A DNA stretch of 64,000 nt from Shimia abyssi (GTDB lineage Bacteria; Pseudomonadota; Alphaproteobacteria; Rhodobacterales; Rhodobacteraceae): the NCBI RefSeq assembly GCF_003014475.1, contig NZ_PYGJ01000018.1, positions 1 through 64,000 on the forward strand. The letters run 5' to 3'. The position numbers were made by a program, and so were the translations under genes. Below, piece after piece: positions 29,513-38,667 of the stretch (its first letter is position 1; the number at the start of each line of letters is the position of its first letter). Under the pieces are notes generated by a model. That model was not told the origin of the DNA. It ran no database searches and saw nothing but the letters and a program-made list of their open reading frames with translations.

Positions 29513-30371
29513 CGCCGTATCCCGCCAATTGTGCGGCGCGCGCCTCCAGCCCCGCGACCAAAAATCTGCGCACCGCTCCCACTCGCGACACGCCCACCAG
29601 ATCGACGTGACACGCCACCCAGATCGGTACCGAAATCAGCTCTCCGGGCGAATCCAATCGGCACAGCTCTGGCACCGCGTCCCCCACACTACAAGGCAGC
29701 ACCGCCCGCCCCATGCCCAGCCGCGCCAATGTCGCCAACACCATAAAACTGTCCGCCGCGCCCACAATTCGCTCTGCCGGTACGTTTTCAGACATCCAAT
29801 TGGCCGCATTGGAGCGCACCAAAGGCCCGGATAACCCCAGCCAAGTCTCTGGCGCCGGGTCCACCGCATAGACGCCAAACCCCAGCCGCGCTGCCACATC
29901 CCCAACCATGTCATCACTCAAACCTTGGGCAGGCCGCACTGCAATATCAGCGTGGCTTTGGGAAAAATTGCTATAGGCATTGGTGCTGATCATGGCGATT
30001 TTGATGCCACTCACGGCATTGTGAAACGCACCGATAATGGGAGGCAAAACCACCTGACAGAAGGAATCGGTAGAAGAAATGCGCACCGTGCCGACCAATG
30101 GCGCCTGTGTCCCAGACATCAGATGTTCCACCGATTTTACCGCATTGCCCACATCCCGCGCGGCCTCGATAATGTGCACATATTCTGCGTTGACCCGGTA
30201 ACCCTTTGATGTTCTTTCAAAAACATCAACCCCATGCCGATTTTCAAACGCCGCAACCCGGCGCAAAACCGTTGCATGGTTCACGCCCAATCGCCTTGCC
30301 GCGCCGCTGACCGTGCCGGTATCGGCCACAGCCAGCACAAATCTCATGTCATCCCAGTTATCGCTGTGCAT
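29505..30371 (-). CDS. LysR-family transcriptional regulator
   Basis: A 288-residue regulator with an N-terminal winged helix-turn-helix (WDDMRFVLAVADTGTVSGAARRLGVNHATVLRRV) and an effector-binding domain from about residue 90. The start is taken at ATG 30371; a TTG seven codons upstream is an alternative. It is divergent from the cytochrome c' gene across about 90 bases, the usual arrangement when a LysR protein controls its neighbour. The effector is unknown; control of the two cytochrome genes is inference from position. Confidence 0.92.
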   Translation of the reverse strand: MHSDNWDDMRFVLAVADTGTVSGAARRLGVNHATVLRRVAAFENRHGVDVFERTSKGYRVNAEYVHIIEAARDVGNAVKSVEHLMSGTQAPLVGTVRISSTDSFCQVVLPPIIGAFHNAVSGIKIAMISTNAYSNFSQSHADIAVRPAQGLSDDMVGDVAARLGFGVYAVDPAPETWLGLSGPLVRSNAANWMSENVPAERIVGAADSFMVLATLARLGMGRAVLPCSVGDAVPELCRLDSPGELISVPIWVACHVDLVGVSRVGAVRRFLVAGLEARAAQLAGYGAS

Positions 30372-30462
30372 GAATGAAAGGATACCCTGCAAAAATACAG
30401 GATGGTATTCGATTTTTTCACAGGTACTCTCAAATCATACAGCCACGTTTTCGGAGCATGAC

Positions 30463-30927
30463 ATGACTCGTTTTACAAAATTGACCGCCGCCGCCCTTGG
30501 ATTGACCCTTTTGGGCGGTGCCGCCTTTGCCGACGGCCACATTGACGCCGCGATCAAGGCCCGCCAGGCCCAGATGCAACTTTATGGATTTAACCTTGGT
30601 GTATTGGGCGCAATGGCCAAAGGGGACGTCGATTATGACGCCGCCACCGCATCCGCCGCCGCCGATAACCTTCTCGCTGCGGCGACGCTGAACGCGTCTA
30701 TCATGTGGCCCCAAGGGTCAGACAGCGGCGCGGCCAAATCACGTGCCAAGGCTGACATGTGGTCGAACTATCCTGATGTTCAAGCCAAGGGCATGGCTCT
30801 TGTTGAGGCGGCGACTGCGATGCAGGCCGCTGCCGGAGGCGGCGTTGAGGGCATTCGCGGCGCGATCGGCGCGGTTGGCGGCGCTTGCGGTGCCTGCCAC
30901 AAAGCGTATCGTGAACCCAGCAGCTAA
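30463..30927 (+). CDS. Cytochrome c' family protein (class II cytochrome c)
   Basis: A 154-residue periplasmic cytochrome with a cleavable signal peptide (ending near AAFADG), a four-helix-bundle-like helical body, and a single C-terminal heme site CGACHKAYRE, the class II layout. Cytochromes c' bind NO and protect against it in several proteobacteria; the soluble c-556 electron carriers have the same layout, so the role is open. The start at 30463 has GGAG upstream and gives a proper signal peptide. A strong hairpin with a T-run follows, before the diheme cytochrome gene. Confidence 0.93.
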   Translation: MTRFTKLTAAALGLTLLGGAAFADGHIDAAIKARQAQMQLYGFNLGVLGAMAKGDVDYDAATASAAADNLLAAATLNASIMWPQGSDSGAAKSRAKADMWSNYPDVQAKGMALVEAATAMQAAAGGGVEGIRGAIGAVGGACGACHKAYREPSS

Positions 30928-30951
30928 TCACCGCGCTGGATTCGACCTTTC

Positions 30952-30988
30952 ATGTCGGCGACCTCGCGGTTGCCGACATATTTTTTTT
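30952..30988 (+). terminator. Intrinsic terminator between the two cytochrome genes
   Basis: ATGTCGGC and GCCGACAT form the base of a 12-bp stem (one G-U pair) with a TCGC loop, followed by eight T within ten bases. It ends at the ribosome-binding site (GGAGAGG) of the next gene, 14 bases before its ATG. It must either stop most transcripts of the cytochrome c' gene or act as an attenuator. Confidence 0.85.
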
Positions 30989-31001
30989 GGAGAGGACTCT
31001 C

Positions 31002-31880
31002 ATGCGCCGTTTCCTGACCAATCTTACATTTTTCGTCGTTCTGGGCTTTGCCGTTTTCTGGTTTATCACCCGTCCCGAATCCTTTGCCGATGACGCACTT
31101 GCCGGCCTCACCGCCGACACCTCGCGCGGTGAAACCGTGTTTCACGCCGCGGGCTGTGCCTCTTGCCACACAGCACCGGGGGTAGACAGCAAAGGCGCGC
31201 CCGTCCTTTCCGGTGGCCAACGCTTCCCCTCCGACTTTGGCACATTCATCGCCCCCAATATCTCGTCCGATCCAACCCATGGCATCGGGGAATGGAGCGC
31301 TCTTGATCTGGCCAATGCCATGAAATTTGGCACCTCGCCCGACGGTCAACACTACTACCCCGCCTTCCCTTACACTTCATATGCCCGCGCCGAAGTGCAG
31401 GATATTGTCGACCTGCACGCCTATCTCGCAACGCTTCCCGGCGACGCAACCCCCAGCCAGCCGCACGAAGTTGGCTTTCCTTTCAACATCCGTCTTGCCA
31501 TGGGCGGGTGGAAATTCCTGTTTTTCAGCGATGAATGGACAATTGGTGCCCCCAACGAACAACTGGAACGTGGCCGTTATCTGGTTGAGGCGCTGGGTCA
31601 TTGCGCCGAATGCCACACGCCGCGCGGTCCATTGGGAAACCTCGACAATTCCGCATGGCTGACCGGCGCGCCTGATCCGTCGGGCAAAGGCCGCGTGCCC
31701 GATATCACCCCCCAAACCCTTGGCTGGTCCGAGGGCGACCTGGCCTATTACTTTGAATCCGGCTTCACACCCGACTTTGACAGTTCAGGCGGACATATGG
31801 CGCATGTGGTGGAAAACCTTGGCAAGCTTCCAGCTCAGGACCGCGAGGCGATCGCGGCCTATCTGATCGCGCTGCCCTGA
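31002..31880 (+). CDS. Membrane-anchored diheme cytochrome c
   Basis: A 292-residue protein with an N-terminal hydrophobic segment (about 5-25) that may be an uncleaved anchor, and two heme c sites, CASCH (near residue 51) and CAECH (near 202). Axial Met candidates follow in each half. The two-domain layout resembles cytochrome subunits of dehydrogenases and thiosulfate-oxidising cytochromes; no catalytic subunit is nearby. The start at 31002 is supported by GGAGAGG. Its 3' end converges on lipA with a hairpin between. Confidence 0.9.
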   Translation: MRRFLTNLTFFVVLGFAVFWFITRPESFADDALAGLTADTSRGETVFHAAGCASCHTAPGVDSKGAPVLSGGQRFPSDFGTFIAPNISSDPTHGIGEWSALDLANAMKFGTSPDGQHYYPAFPYTSYARAEVQDIVDLHAYLATLPGDATPSQPHEVGFPFNIRLAMGGWKFLFFSDEWTIGAPNEQLERGRYLVEALGHCAECHTPRGPLGNLDNSAWLTGAPDPSGKGRVPDITPQTLGWSEGDLAYYFESGFTPDFDSSGGHMAHVVENLGKLPAQDREAIAAYLIALP

Positions 31881-31887
31881 GCGAGAA

Positions 31888-31903
31888 AAGCCCGCCCGGG
31901 CTT
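31888..31903. terminator. Hairpin AAGCCCG-CC-CGGGCTT between convergent genes
   Basis: A perfect 7-bp stem just after the diheme cytochrome stop codon, facing lipA. It is almost identical in arms and flanks to the hairpin at 26923-26938, and both sit between convergent genes. Confidence 0.65.
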
Positions 31904-31929
31904 GCCGAGCGAGCGACCCGCCGCGCACC

Positions 31930-32880
31930 TTAACCCTTGGCCAGCTGCGCTTCACGTGCTGCACGCAACCGCGCAAAATCGTCGCCTGCGTGATAAGAAG
32001 AGCGCGTCAGCGGCGTAGCAGAAACCATCAGGAATCCTTTGCCAAATGCCGCTTTCTCATAGCTTTCGAACTCTTCGGGGGTCACAAATCGGTCCACACC
32101 GTGGTGCTTGGGCGTCGGCTGCAAATACTGCCCAATGGTCAGGAAATCGATGCTGGCGGCGCGCATATCTTCCATCACCTGATGCACAGACTGCTTGTTT
32201 TCACCCAACCCGACCATGATGCCAGACTTGGTAAAGATCGACGGATCCATTTCCTTGACCCGCTGCAACAGGCGCAGACTGTGGAAATACCGCGCACCCG
32301 GGCGCACCTCGGGGTAGAGCCCCGGAACCGTTTCCAGATTGTGGTTAAACACGTCCGGCTTGGCCTCAACCACGATCTCCAACACCTCAGGCGCGCATTT
32401 CAGGAAATCGGGCGTCAGAATCTCGATTGTCGTCTTGGGAGAGCGATGCCGCACTGCGCGAATAGTCTGGGCAAAATGCTCTGCGCCGCCATCTTTTAGA
32501 TCGTCGCGGTCCACACTGGTGATCACCACGTGGTTCAACCCCAGCTTTTGCACCGCATCCGCAACGCGCCCCGGCTCAAACGCATCAAGGGACTGCGGCT
32601 TGCCCGTTGCGATATTGCAGAACGTACAGCCGCGCGTACAAATCTCGCCCATGATCATCATGGTCGCGTGGCCCTGGCTCCAGCATTCTCCTGCGTTCGG
32701 ACATCCCGCCTCTTCACAAACGGTGACCAACTTATTGTCCCGCATGATCTTTTTGGTGGCGTTATACCCTTCACCTGTGGGCGCCTTGACGCGGATCCAC
32801 TTTGGCTTGCGGGGCTGCGCATTGTCAGGGCGATGCGCTTTCTCAGGATGGCGCTGTTCGGGCAATTTCAGATCACGCAA
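31930..32880 (-). CDS. lipA: Lipoyl synthase
   Basis: LipA inserts two sulfur atoms into octanoyl groups on E2 and H proteins, using radical SAM chemistry. The 316-residue protein has the N-terminal auxiliary cluster motif [16 protein letters not shown] (near residues 55-70), the radical SAM triad [13 protein letters not shown] (near 82-94), and the C-terminal RSSYHAG that provides the Ser ligand. It is divergent from the peroxiredoxin gene; 206 bases separate their starts. Confidence 0.98.
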   Translation of the reverse strand: MRDLKLPEQRHPEKAHRPDNAQPRKPKWIRVKAPTGEGYNATKKIMRDNKLVTVCEEAGCPNAGECWSQGHATMMIMGEICTRGCTFCNIATGKPQSLDAFEPGRVADAVQKLGLNHVVITSVDRDDLKDGGAEHFAQTIRAVRHRSPKTTIEILTPDFLKCAPEVLEIVVEAKPDVFNHNLETVPGLYPEVRPGARYFHSLRLLQRVKEMDPSIFTKSGIMVGLGENKQSVHQVMEDMRAASIDFLTIGQYLQPTPKHHGVDRFVTPEEFESYEKAAFGKGFLMVSATPLTRSSYHAGDDFARLRAAREAQLAKG

Positions 32881-32993
32881 CGGCTTTCCCTCGGCTTAGG
32901 TCAGTTTCGCGTTATTACCATACTTCAGCTTTCCAGCTAGTACCAGAAATGCAACCCAGCCATGTGCAAGGCGGGCTTTTGAGGCATTCTGCA

Positions 32994-33022
32994 GCTGCAA
33001 GCTACTATTGTGCAATTGCAGC
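32994..33022. promoter_or_regulatory. Dyad in the lipA-peroxiredoxin promoter region
   Basis: GCTGCAA and TTGCAGC form an inverted repeat around 15 bases. Nearer the peroxiredoxin gene, ATTGT and ACAAT form a second dyad (about 33039-33057), followed by AAAGGA before the ATG. These could be operator sites for a redox regulator; no specific consensus is matched. Confidence 0.35.
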
Positions 33023-33086
33023 ATTGCGAGCCATTTTAGAATCATTGTAAATCTCAGACAATCTTAGAACCAAAAGGACTGCTCTC

Positions 33087-33635
33087 ATGCAAGTTGGCGT
33101 AAAAATCCCTAACGTTACCTTTAAAACCCGCGTACGCGACGAATCCGTTGGCGGCCCGAACCCGTTCCGCTGGCAGGACATGACCAGCGCCGACTATTTT
33201 GACGACAAGCGCGTGATCCTGTTCTCACTTCCCGGCGCATTCACGCCCACTTGCTCCACTTACCAATTGCCAGGGTTCGAGGAAAATTTTGAACGTTTCC
33301 AAGAGCTTGGAGTTGATGCCATCTACTGCATGTCCGTCAACGACAGCTTCGTCATGAACAAATGGGCCGAAGCTCAGGGCGTTAAGAACGTCAGTGTAAT
33401 TCCGGATGGTTCCGGCGAGTTTACCCGCAAAGTCGGAATGCTTGTCGCCAAAGACAACGTTGGTTTTGGCATGCGCTCGTGGCGTTATGCGGCGATCATC
33501 AATAACGGTGTGGTCGAGGCATGGTTCGAAGAGCCCGGCCTCTCCGACAACCACGGCGAAGACCCCTACGGCGAAAGCGCGCCTGAAAACCTGCTGAAGT
33601 ATCTCGAAGCGGCCAAGGTCGAAACCGCAGCCTAA
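33087..33635 (+). CDS. Peroxiredoxin (Prx5 type)
   Basis: A 182-residue thiol peroxidase that reduces hydrogen peroxide and alkyl peroxides. The peroxidatic Cys56 is in LPGAFTPTCS, and a second Cys81 is in DAIYCMSVND. Family landmarks such as VIPDGSGEFTRKVGM and RSWRYAAIINNGVV are present. No glutaredoxin domain is fused, so it probably uses glutathione/glutaredoxin or thioredoxin. A clear intrinsic terminator follows. Confidence 0.95.
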   Translation: MQVGVKIPNVTFKTRVRDESVGGPNPFRWQDMTSADYFDDKRVILFSLPGAFTPTCSTYQLPGFEENFERFQELGVDAIYCMSVNDSFVMNKWAEAQGVKNVSVIPDGSGEFTRKVGMLVAKDNVGFGMRSWRYAAIINNGVVEAWFEEPGLSDNHGEDPYGESAPENLLKYLEAAKVETAA

Positions 33636-33655
33636 GCGTTTCACCAGCGATACAG

Positions 33656-33687
33656 AAACGGCCCGCAGATCTCTGTGGGCCGTTTTT
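33656..33687 (+). terminator. Intrinsic terminator after the peroxiredoxin gene
   Basis: AAACGGCCC pairs with GGGCCGTTT, extended inward by four more pairs, and ends in a T-run. It lies 20 bases after the stop codon. Confidence 0.9.
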
Positions 33688-33712
33688 GTTTCTCAAATCT
33701 GAACAATCAAAC

Positions 33713-34780
33713 CTAGCCGATGTAATCGCCCGCACCACCGGCCTGTTCCCGGTAATGTTCCCGCAGACGGATCAAGGCGATACGGAGCACAATCTTGCCC
33801 GAGCGTGCTGACCAACCCAGCCGCTTCTCAGCAGTTTCCAGCCCCTCTAGAAAGCAACAGCACCGCATCACCACATCCGACAGCCCTTCGCCAAGCCCTT
33901 CTACCGCGTCCGCAACCCTTTGACGCGCCGCCTCCGGCCCTTGCCCGACCCCGCTGTCAGGACGATAGCCGCCACGCGCACCACCGGTTAGAAACCGTTC
34001 CCAGTTCTGACCCACACGTGGACCCATCTGCGCCAGCTCAAAATCCTCTCGCAAACGCTCGCCCGCCGCCACGAGGTCATCACTTAAAAACGGTTTACCG
34101 TCCTTGTCCTTTCGCCGTGCCAAGGCCACCAACGGACTTTCCGCCGCATTAAACCGCATCGTGCGCACACGTCCTCTTTCGCGCACCGGCTTTTCGCCCC
34201 AGACGCGATGCTGGTCGGCAAATGGCGTCTGCGCCTCGGCAAACCCGTGTGCCTCGTTTGCCTCCTCCGCAATCAGCTTGCTCAGCTCCGAACGCCCCGC
34301 CGACGTGATCGTATAGCGCGCCACCCGTCCCGTAGCGGAACAGCTGATCCAATCCTTCAGCACCATCGCCTGCGCAATATCGCGGTCGATCACCGCCGTA
34401 CGTGCGGATCCACCATCCGGGCGGTCCCGCACCACCACGGCCTTCTCCATGTCCTTGGCCACCGCCAAAACCGCCCCGGTTTCCGACAACCGCCCCAGTA
34501 TACGCCGTGCCTCTCGGCGCAGATTACCCTCGTCTGTTACCGGCTCTTTGCCATCTGAAACCGCGTCCTTGGCCCGAAACTGTTCCAAAGCGGCATCAAT
34601 CAACGGATCATCGCGCTTTGCCTCCAGCTTGCGGATCTGGCGCATTATTGTAGATGCATGGCACCCGTCGCGACGCGCCAGTTCACGAATGGACAGGCCA
34701 TGTTCTGTGTGTGCCACATAGCGCGCCACACTGTCAGGCACCCAACCCGGCAAATCAGTTTTCGAACTTTCCATACGCAT
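33713..34780 (-). CDS. DUF6456 domain protein with N-terminal helix-turn-helix
   Basis: A 355-residue protein. The N-terminus resembles a helix-turn-helix (LSIRELARRDGCHASTIMRQIRKLE, about 29-53). The middle (about 130-175) resembles a winged-helix segment (YTITSAGRSEL), and the C-terminal half (about 215-345) is the DUF6456 region, rich in Arg and Gly. A role as a DNA-binding regulator is inferred from these motifs; no target is known. It is divergent from the DUF6477 gene over 243 bases, a pairing I recall from other Rhodobacterales. Confidence 0.85.
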   Translation of the reverse strand: MRMESSKTDLPGWVPDSVARYVAHTEHGLSIRELARRDGCHASTIMRQIRKLEAKRDDPLIDAALEQFRAKDAVSDGKEPVTDEGNLRREARRILGRLSETGAVLAVAKDMEKAVVVRDRPDGGSARTAVIDRDIAQAMVLKDWISCSATGRVARYTITSAGRSELSKLIAEEANEAHGFAEAQTPFADQHRVWGEKPVRERGRVRTMRFNAAESPLVALARRKDKDGKPFLSDDLVAAGERLREDFELAQMGPRVGQNWERFLTGGARGGYRPDSGVGQGPEAARQRVADAVEGLGEGLSDVVMRCCCFLEGLETAEKRLGWSARSGKIVLRIALIRLREHYREQAGGAGDYIG

Positions 34781-35023
34781 GCCACCGGCCTCCTATTGCT
34801 CCATACGGGTCAGGAATGTTGCCCCGTGTATCCACAGAGTTTTCCTTAAAATTTTCCACAACTTAAAATTGAATTGTTACTCAGCTGTTAAAATTTTACC
34901 CGTACAGCCATCATTGTTTCCAAATTCTAAACAGTTGAAAATCCCGCGTTCGCTGATCCGTGACAAACGCAACACCCGTCAAGGTTGTGCAAACTGATGA
35001 CACACAACAACGGGACTGATTCC

Positions 35024-35317
35024 ATGCAAGACATCCTCACTATTATGAATACCCTGCGCCGCCCTCGTCTCTTGATCCGCGCCGCCCGGGCCGGGGTGGC
35101 CGAATACCAACGTGAACAACACCTCAAGCGTCATCTCGGCTACGGGCCTCTGCCACGTACCGGTGCTGCGCTAATGCGATTGATTGAAATGGAATCGGAA
35201 CTGAACCGCCAGCGCCGCACCAGCGACGCTGCGTATTCATTGGTCAAACATGTCGATATTCTAATCGCCATGATGGGCGAGGCCCGCATTTTGCGGGCCA
35301 CGCAAGCCAGACCTTAA
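35024..35317 (+). CDS. DUF6477 family protein
   Basis: A 97-residue basic protein beginning MQDILTIMNTLRRPRLLIRAARAG, the DUF6477 signature, with a mostly helical remainder. Function unknown. I chose the ATG at 35024 by comparison with the family; an ATG at 34997 is possible. The 243-base region upstream is AT-rich and is shared with the divergent DUF6456 gene. It converges with the methyltransferase gene three bases downstream. Confidence 0.85.
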   Translation: MQDILTIMNTLRRPRLLIRAARAGVAEYQREQHLKRHLGYGPLPRTGAALMRLIEMESELNRQRRTSDAAYSLVKHVDILIAMMGEARILRATQARP

Positions 35318-35320
35318 GGC

Positions 35321-36865
35321 TTAGACAAACGCATCCGGCATCGAGGCTTTCTTTTCGGCGACATACGCCCTGAGAGCCTCTTCCACACCCGGATCAATGG
35401 CCGGTTTCTGATAACCGCCCAGCAATTGCTCAACCCGGTTGCTGGCCAGCGCTTGTGTATCTCGCTCGCCTTCGTCGGCCCATGTTTCAAACGGCTTGTA
35501 ATCCAGTAACTCGGTGCGCCAGAACGCCTCCTTAAAATTCGCCTGCGTGTGCGCGCATCCCAGATAATGTCCGCCGGGCCCAACTTCCCGGATCGCGTCC
35601 AGCGCCTGTGCGTTCTCATCCACTGCGACGCCGCGCGCCAGATGGTGCAATACGCCCAGCTGATCAGCATCCATCACAAATTTCTCAAAGCTCGACACCA
35701 GCCCGCCTTCCAGCCAGCCACAAGAGTGCAGCATAAAGTTCACGCCCCCCAGCAAGGCCGCATTATGCGTATGCGCTGTTTCATATGCCGCCTGCGCATC
35801 CGGCAGTTTCGAACCACACAAACCACCGCCCGAACGGAACGGCAGCCCCATCCGGCGCGCCAGTTGACCTGCTCCCGAAAGAATATGTGTCGCCTCGGGC
35901 GTGCCAAATGTCGGCGCGCCAGAATTCATGTCGATCGAGGTCACAAACGCGCCAAAGATCACCGGCGCACCAGGGCGGATCAACTGGGAATAGGCAATCC
36001 CCGCCAACACTTCGGCCAATACCTGTGTCAACGTTCCCGCAACCGAAACCGGCGCCATGGCACCACCCACGATAAACGGCGACACGATACAGGCTTGATT
36101 ATTCTGGGCGTACACTTCCAACGCGCCCATCATCACATCATCAAACGTCATCGGTGAGTTGATGTTGATCAGCGAGGTCATCACCGTGTTTTCCTGCACA
36201 AAATCCTTACCAAACAGGATTTCACACATCTCAACACTGTCTTGCGCGCGGCTGGGTTCTGTCACTGACCCCATGAACGGCTTGTCGCTCAACGTCATAT
36301 GCGCCAGCAGCATGTCAAGATGGCGCTTGTTCACCGCGATATCGGTGGGTTCACACACCGTCCCGCCGGAATGGTGTAGCCATTTCGACATATAGCCCAG
36401 CTTCACGAATTTTTCGAAATCCGCCATGGTCGCATAACGCCGTCCACCGTCTGCATCGCGCACAAAGGGGGGGCCATAAACCGGTGCGCACACCAGCGTA
36501 TTGCCGCCAATCTCAACCGTGCGCTCAGGGTTGCGGGCATGTTGCGTGATCCGGCTGGGCGCTGTTTCGCACAGCTTGCGCGCCAACCCGCGCGGAATAC
36601 GCACACGTTCGCCATCCACATCGGCCCCCGCTTCGCGCCAACGTTCCAGCGCGGCGGGGTTGTCGACAAAATTGACACCCACTTCTTCCAGAATGCCCTC
36701 AGCATTGGACTCGATAATCTCCAACGCCTCTTCGTTCAGCACTTCAAACAGCGGAATATTGCGTTCAATATACTTAGCTGTCTCAATCTTGATGCCGGTC
36801 CGCTCAGCACGTCTTGCCGCGCCTCCTCCGGAACGACCCCGCCGACGGGTTGCTGCTTCTGCCAT
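35321..36865 (-). CDS. Trimethylamine methyltransferase (MttB)-family protein without pyrrolysine
   Basis: A 514-residue MttB superfamily protein. Its frame is uninterrupted: no in-frame amber codon is read through, so it lacks the pyrrolysine of archaeal MttB. Non-pyrrolysine relatives demethylate glycine betaine and other quaternary amines (for example MtgB), passing the methyl group to a corrinoid protein. The N-terminus is Arg/Gly-rich (TRRRGRSGGGAARR). No corrinoid-protein or activase gene is nearby, so the partner must be elsewhere. It is convergent with the DUF6477 gene and divergent from guaA. Confidence 0.93.
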   Translation of the reverse strand: MAEAATRRRGRSGGGAARRAERTGIKIETAKYIERNIPLFEVLNEEALEIIESNAEGILEEVGVNFVDNPAALERWREAGADVDGERVRIPRGLARKLCETAPSRITQHARNPERTVEIGGNTLVCAPVYGPPFVRDADGGRRYATMADFEKFVKLGYMSKWLHHSGGTVCEPTDIAVNKRHLDMLLAHMTLSDKPFMGSVTEPSRAQDSVEMCEILFGKDFVQENTVMTSLININSPMTFDDVMMGALEVYAQNNQACIVSPFIVGGAMAPVSVAGTLTQVLAEVLAGIAYSQLIRPGAPVIFGAFVTSIDMNSGAPTFGTPEATHILSGAGQLARRMGLPFRSGGGLCGSKLPDAQAAYETAHTHNAALLGGVNFMLHSCGWLEGGLVSSFEKFVMDADQLGVLHHLARGVAVDENAQALDAIREVGPGGHYLGCAHTQANFKEAFWRTELLDYKPFETWADEGERDTQALASNRVEQLLGGYQKPAIDPGVEEALRAYVAEKKASMPDAFV

Positions 36866-37068
36866 ATTACGTCCTCGCCCACTCAGCTCTAATCTTTCCT
36901 CAGGTCTACCGTGTCACATAACGTCGCCACGGCAAATTAGCGGCCATTCTCAAAGAAATGCGACATCCAAGACGGGTTTTTATCGATCTTGACCCCAAGT
37001 CAGCCAAACCCGCGACCGATACGCGAAACACGCTTGCGAATTTGCCCCTCTCGCGCTAATGCGCCTGC

Positions 37069-38628
37069 ATGAGTGACACATCCCACGCCCGCCTCCTGAT
37101 CATCGACTTTGGCAGCCAGGTCACGCAGCTGATTGCGCGTCGCCTGCGCGAGCTCAATGTCTATTGCGAAATCCACCCTTACCAGTCCGTGACCATGGAT
37201 ATGGTCCGCGCCATGGCGCCCAAGGCAATCATCTTTTCAGGTGGTCCCGACAGCGTCACCCGCGACGGATCTCCGCGCGCTCCGCAAGAGATCTTTGACT
37301 ATGGTGTGCCGATCCTTGGTATCTGCTATGGCCAGCAGGTCATGATGCAACAGCTCGGCGGCAAGGTTGAAAGTGGCCACGGCACAGCCGAATTTGGCCG
37401 CGCCTACGTGACCCCGAAAAACAATCTCGACATCCTCGATGGTTGGTTTTCGGATGGTGACGAGCAGGTCTGGATGTCCCACGGCGACCACGTCAGCGAA
37501 ATCGCTCCGGGTTTCGAGGTTTACGGAACCTCGCCCAACGCGCCATATGCCATTACCGCAGACCCCTCGCGCCATTTCTACGCCGTGCAATTCCACCCCG
37601 AGGTGCACCACACCCCAAACGGCGCCAAGCTTTATGAGAATTTCGTCAAACTCGCCGGTTTTTCCGGCGACTGGACAATGGGCGCCTATCGCGATGAAAT
37701 GATTGCGAAAATCCGCGAACAGGTTGGCGACAAACAGGTCATCTGCGGCCTCTCAGGTGGTGTCGACAGTTCAGTTGCAGCCATCCTCATTCACGAGGCC
37801 ATTGGTGATCAGCTCACTTGCGTCTTTGTCGACCATGGTCTGCTGCGCAAGAACGAGGCCGACGAGGTCGTCGCCATGTTCCGCGACAATTACAATATCC
37901 GTTTGATCCACGCTGACGAATCCGAGCTGTTCCTTGGCGAACTCGACGGTCAATCTGACCCGGAAACCAAGCGCAAGATCATTGGCAAACTGTTCATAGA
38001 CGTGTTCCAGAAACACGCCGACACCATCGACGGCGCCGAATTCCTTGCCCAAGGCACGCTTTATCCGGATGTGATTGAATCCGTCTCCTTCTCCGGCGGC
38101 CCTTCCGTGACCATCAAAAGCCACCACAACGTCGGCGGCCTGCCCGAAAAAATGGGCCTGAAGCTGGTCGAACCGCTGCGCGAACTCTTCAAGGATGAGG
38201 TCCGCGCTCTTGGTCGTGAACTCGGCCTTCCCCAGTCCTTCATCGGCCGCCACCCGTTCCCTGGCCCGGGCCTCGCGATCCGCTGCCCCGGCGAAATCAC
38301 CACCGAAAAACTCGACATCCTGCGCGAAGCCGACGCGGTCTATATCGACCAGATCCGCAAACACGGGCTTTATGATGACATCTGGCAGGCCTTTGTGGCC
38401 ATCCTGCCTGTGCGCACTGTCGGCGTTATGGGCGACAGTCGCACTTACGACTATGCCTGCGCCCTGCGCGCGGTCACATCCGTCGATGGCATGACAGCAG
38501 ACTACTATCCCTTCAGCCACGAGTTTCTCGGCGAAACCGCCACCCGAATCATCAACGAGGTTAAGGGCATTAACCGCGTCACCTACGACATAACCTCAAA
38601 GCCTCCGGGCACGATCGAATGGGAATAA
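37069..38628 (+). CDS. guaA: GMP synthase (glutamine-hydrolysing)
   Basis: GuaA converts XMP to GMP with glutamine nitrogen. The 519-residue protein has a class I glutaminase domain with Cys86 (GICYGQQ), His176 and Glu178 (FHPEVH), then the ATP pyrophosphatase domain with the loop SGGVDS at 229-234, and the dimerisation domain ending in PPGTIEWE. A strong terminator follows. The 3' end of guaA is a known integration site for mobile elements in many bacteria, and accessory-looking genes follow here. Confidence 0.98.
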   Translation: MSDTSHARLLIIDFGSQVTQLIARRLRELNVYCEIHPYQSVTMDMVRAMAPKAIIFSGGPDSVTRDGSPRAPQEIFDYGVPILGICYGQQVMMQQLGGKVESGHGTAEFGRAYVTPKNNLDILDGWFSDGDEQVWMSHGDHVSEIAPGFEVYGTSPNAPYAITADPSRHFYAVQFHPEVHHTPNGAKLYENFVKLAGFSGDWTMGAYRDEMIAKIREQVGDKQVICGLSGGVDSSVAAILIHEAIGDQLTCVFVDHGLLRKNEADEVVAMFRDNYNIRLIHADESELFLGELDGQSDPETKRKIIGKLFIDVFQKHADTIDGAEFLAQGTLYPDVIESVSFSGGPSVTIKSHHNVGGLPEKMGLKLVEPLRELFKDEVRALGRELGLPQSFIGRHPFPGPGLAIRCPGEITTEKLDILREADAVYIDQIRKHGLYDDIWQAFVAILPVRTVGVMGDSRTYDYACALRAVTSVDGMTADYYPFSHEFLGETATRIINEVKGINRVTYDITSKPPGTIEWE

Positions 38629-38637
38629 TTGGACGTC

Positions 38638-38667
38638 AAACGCCGCTCCTATCGGGGCGGCGTTTTT
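38638..38667 (+). terminator. Intrinsic terminator after guaA
   Basis: AAACGCCGCTCC pairs with GGGGCGGCGTTT around a TATC loop, and a T-run follows. It begins nine bases after the guaA stop codon. The following 38668-38812 is AT-rich and holds no gene that I can support; it probably carries the promoter of the next genes. Confidence 0.93.

Noticed and set aside
35321..36865. Pyrrolysine-containing MttB
   Set aside because: The frame is uninterrupted over 514 codons, with no internal amber codon.
37771..38520. A 249-codon minus-strand frame inside guaA
   Set aside because: It is antisense to the conserved ATP pyrophosphatase domain of GuaA and has no start signal.
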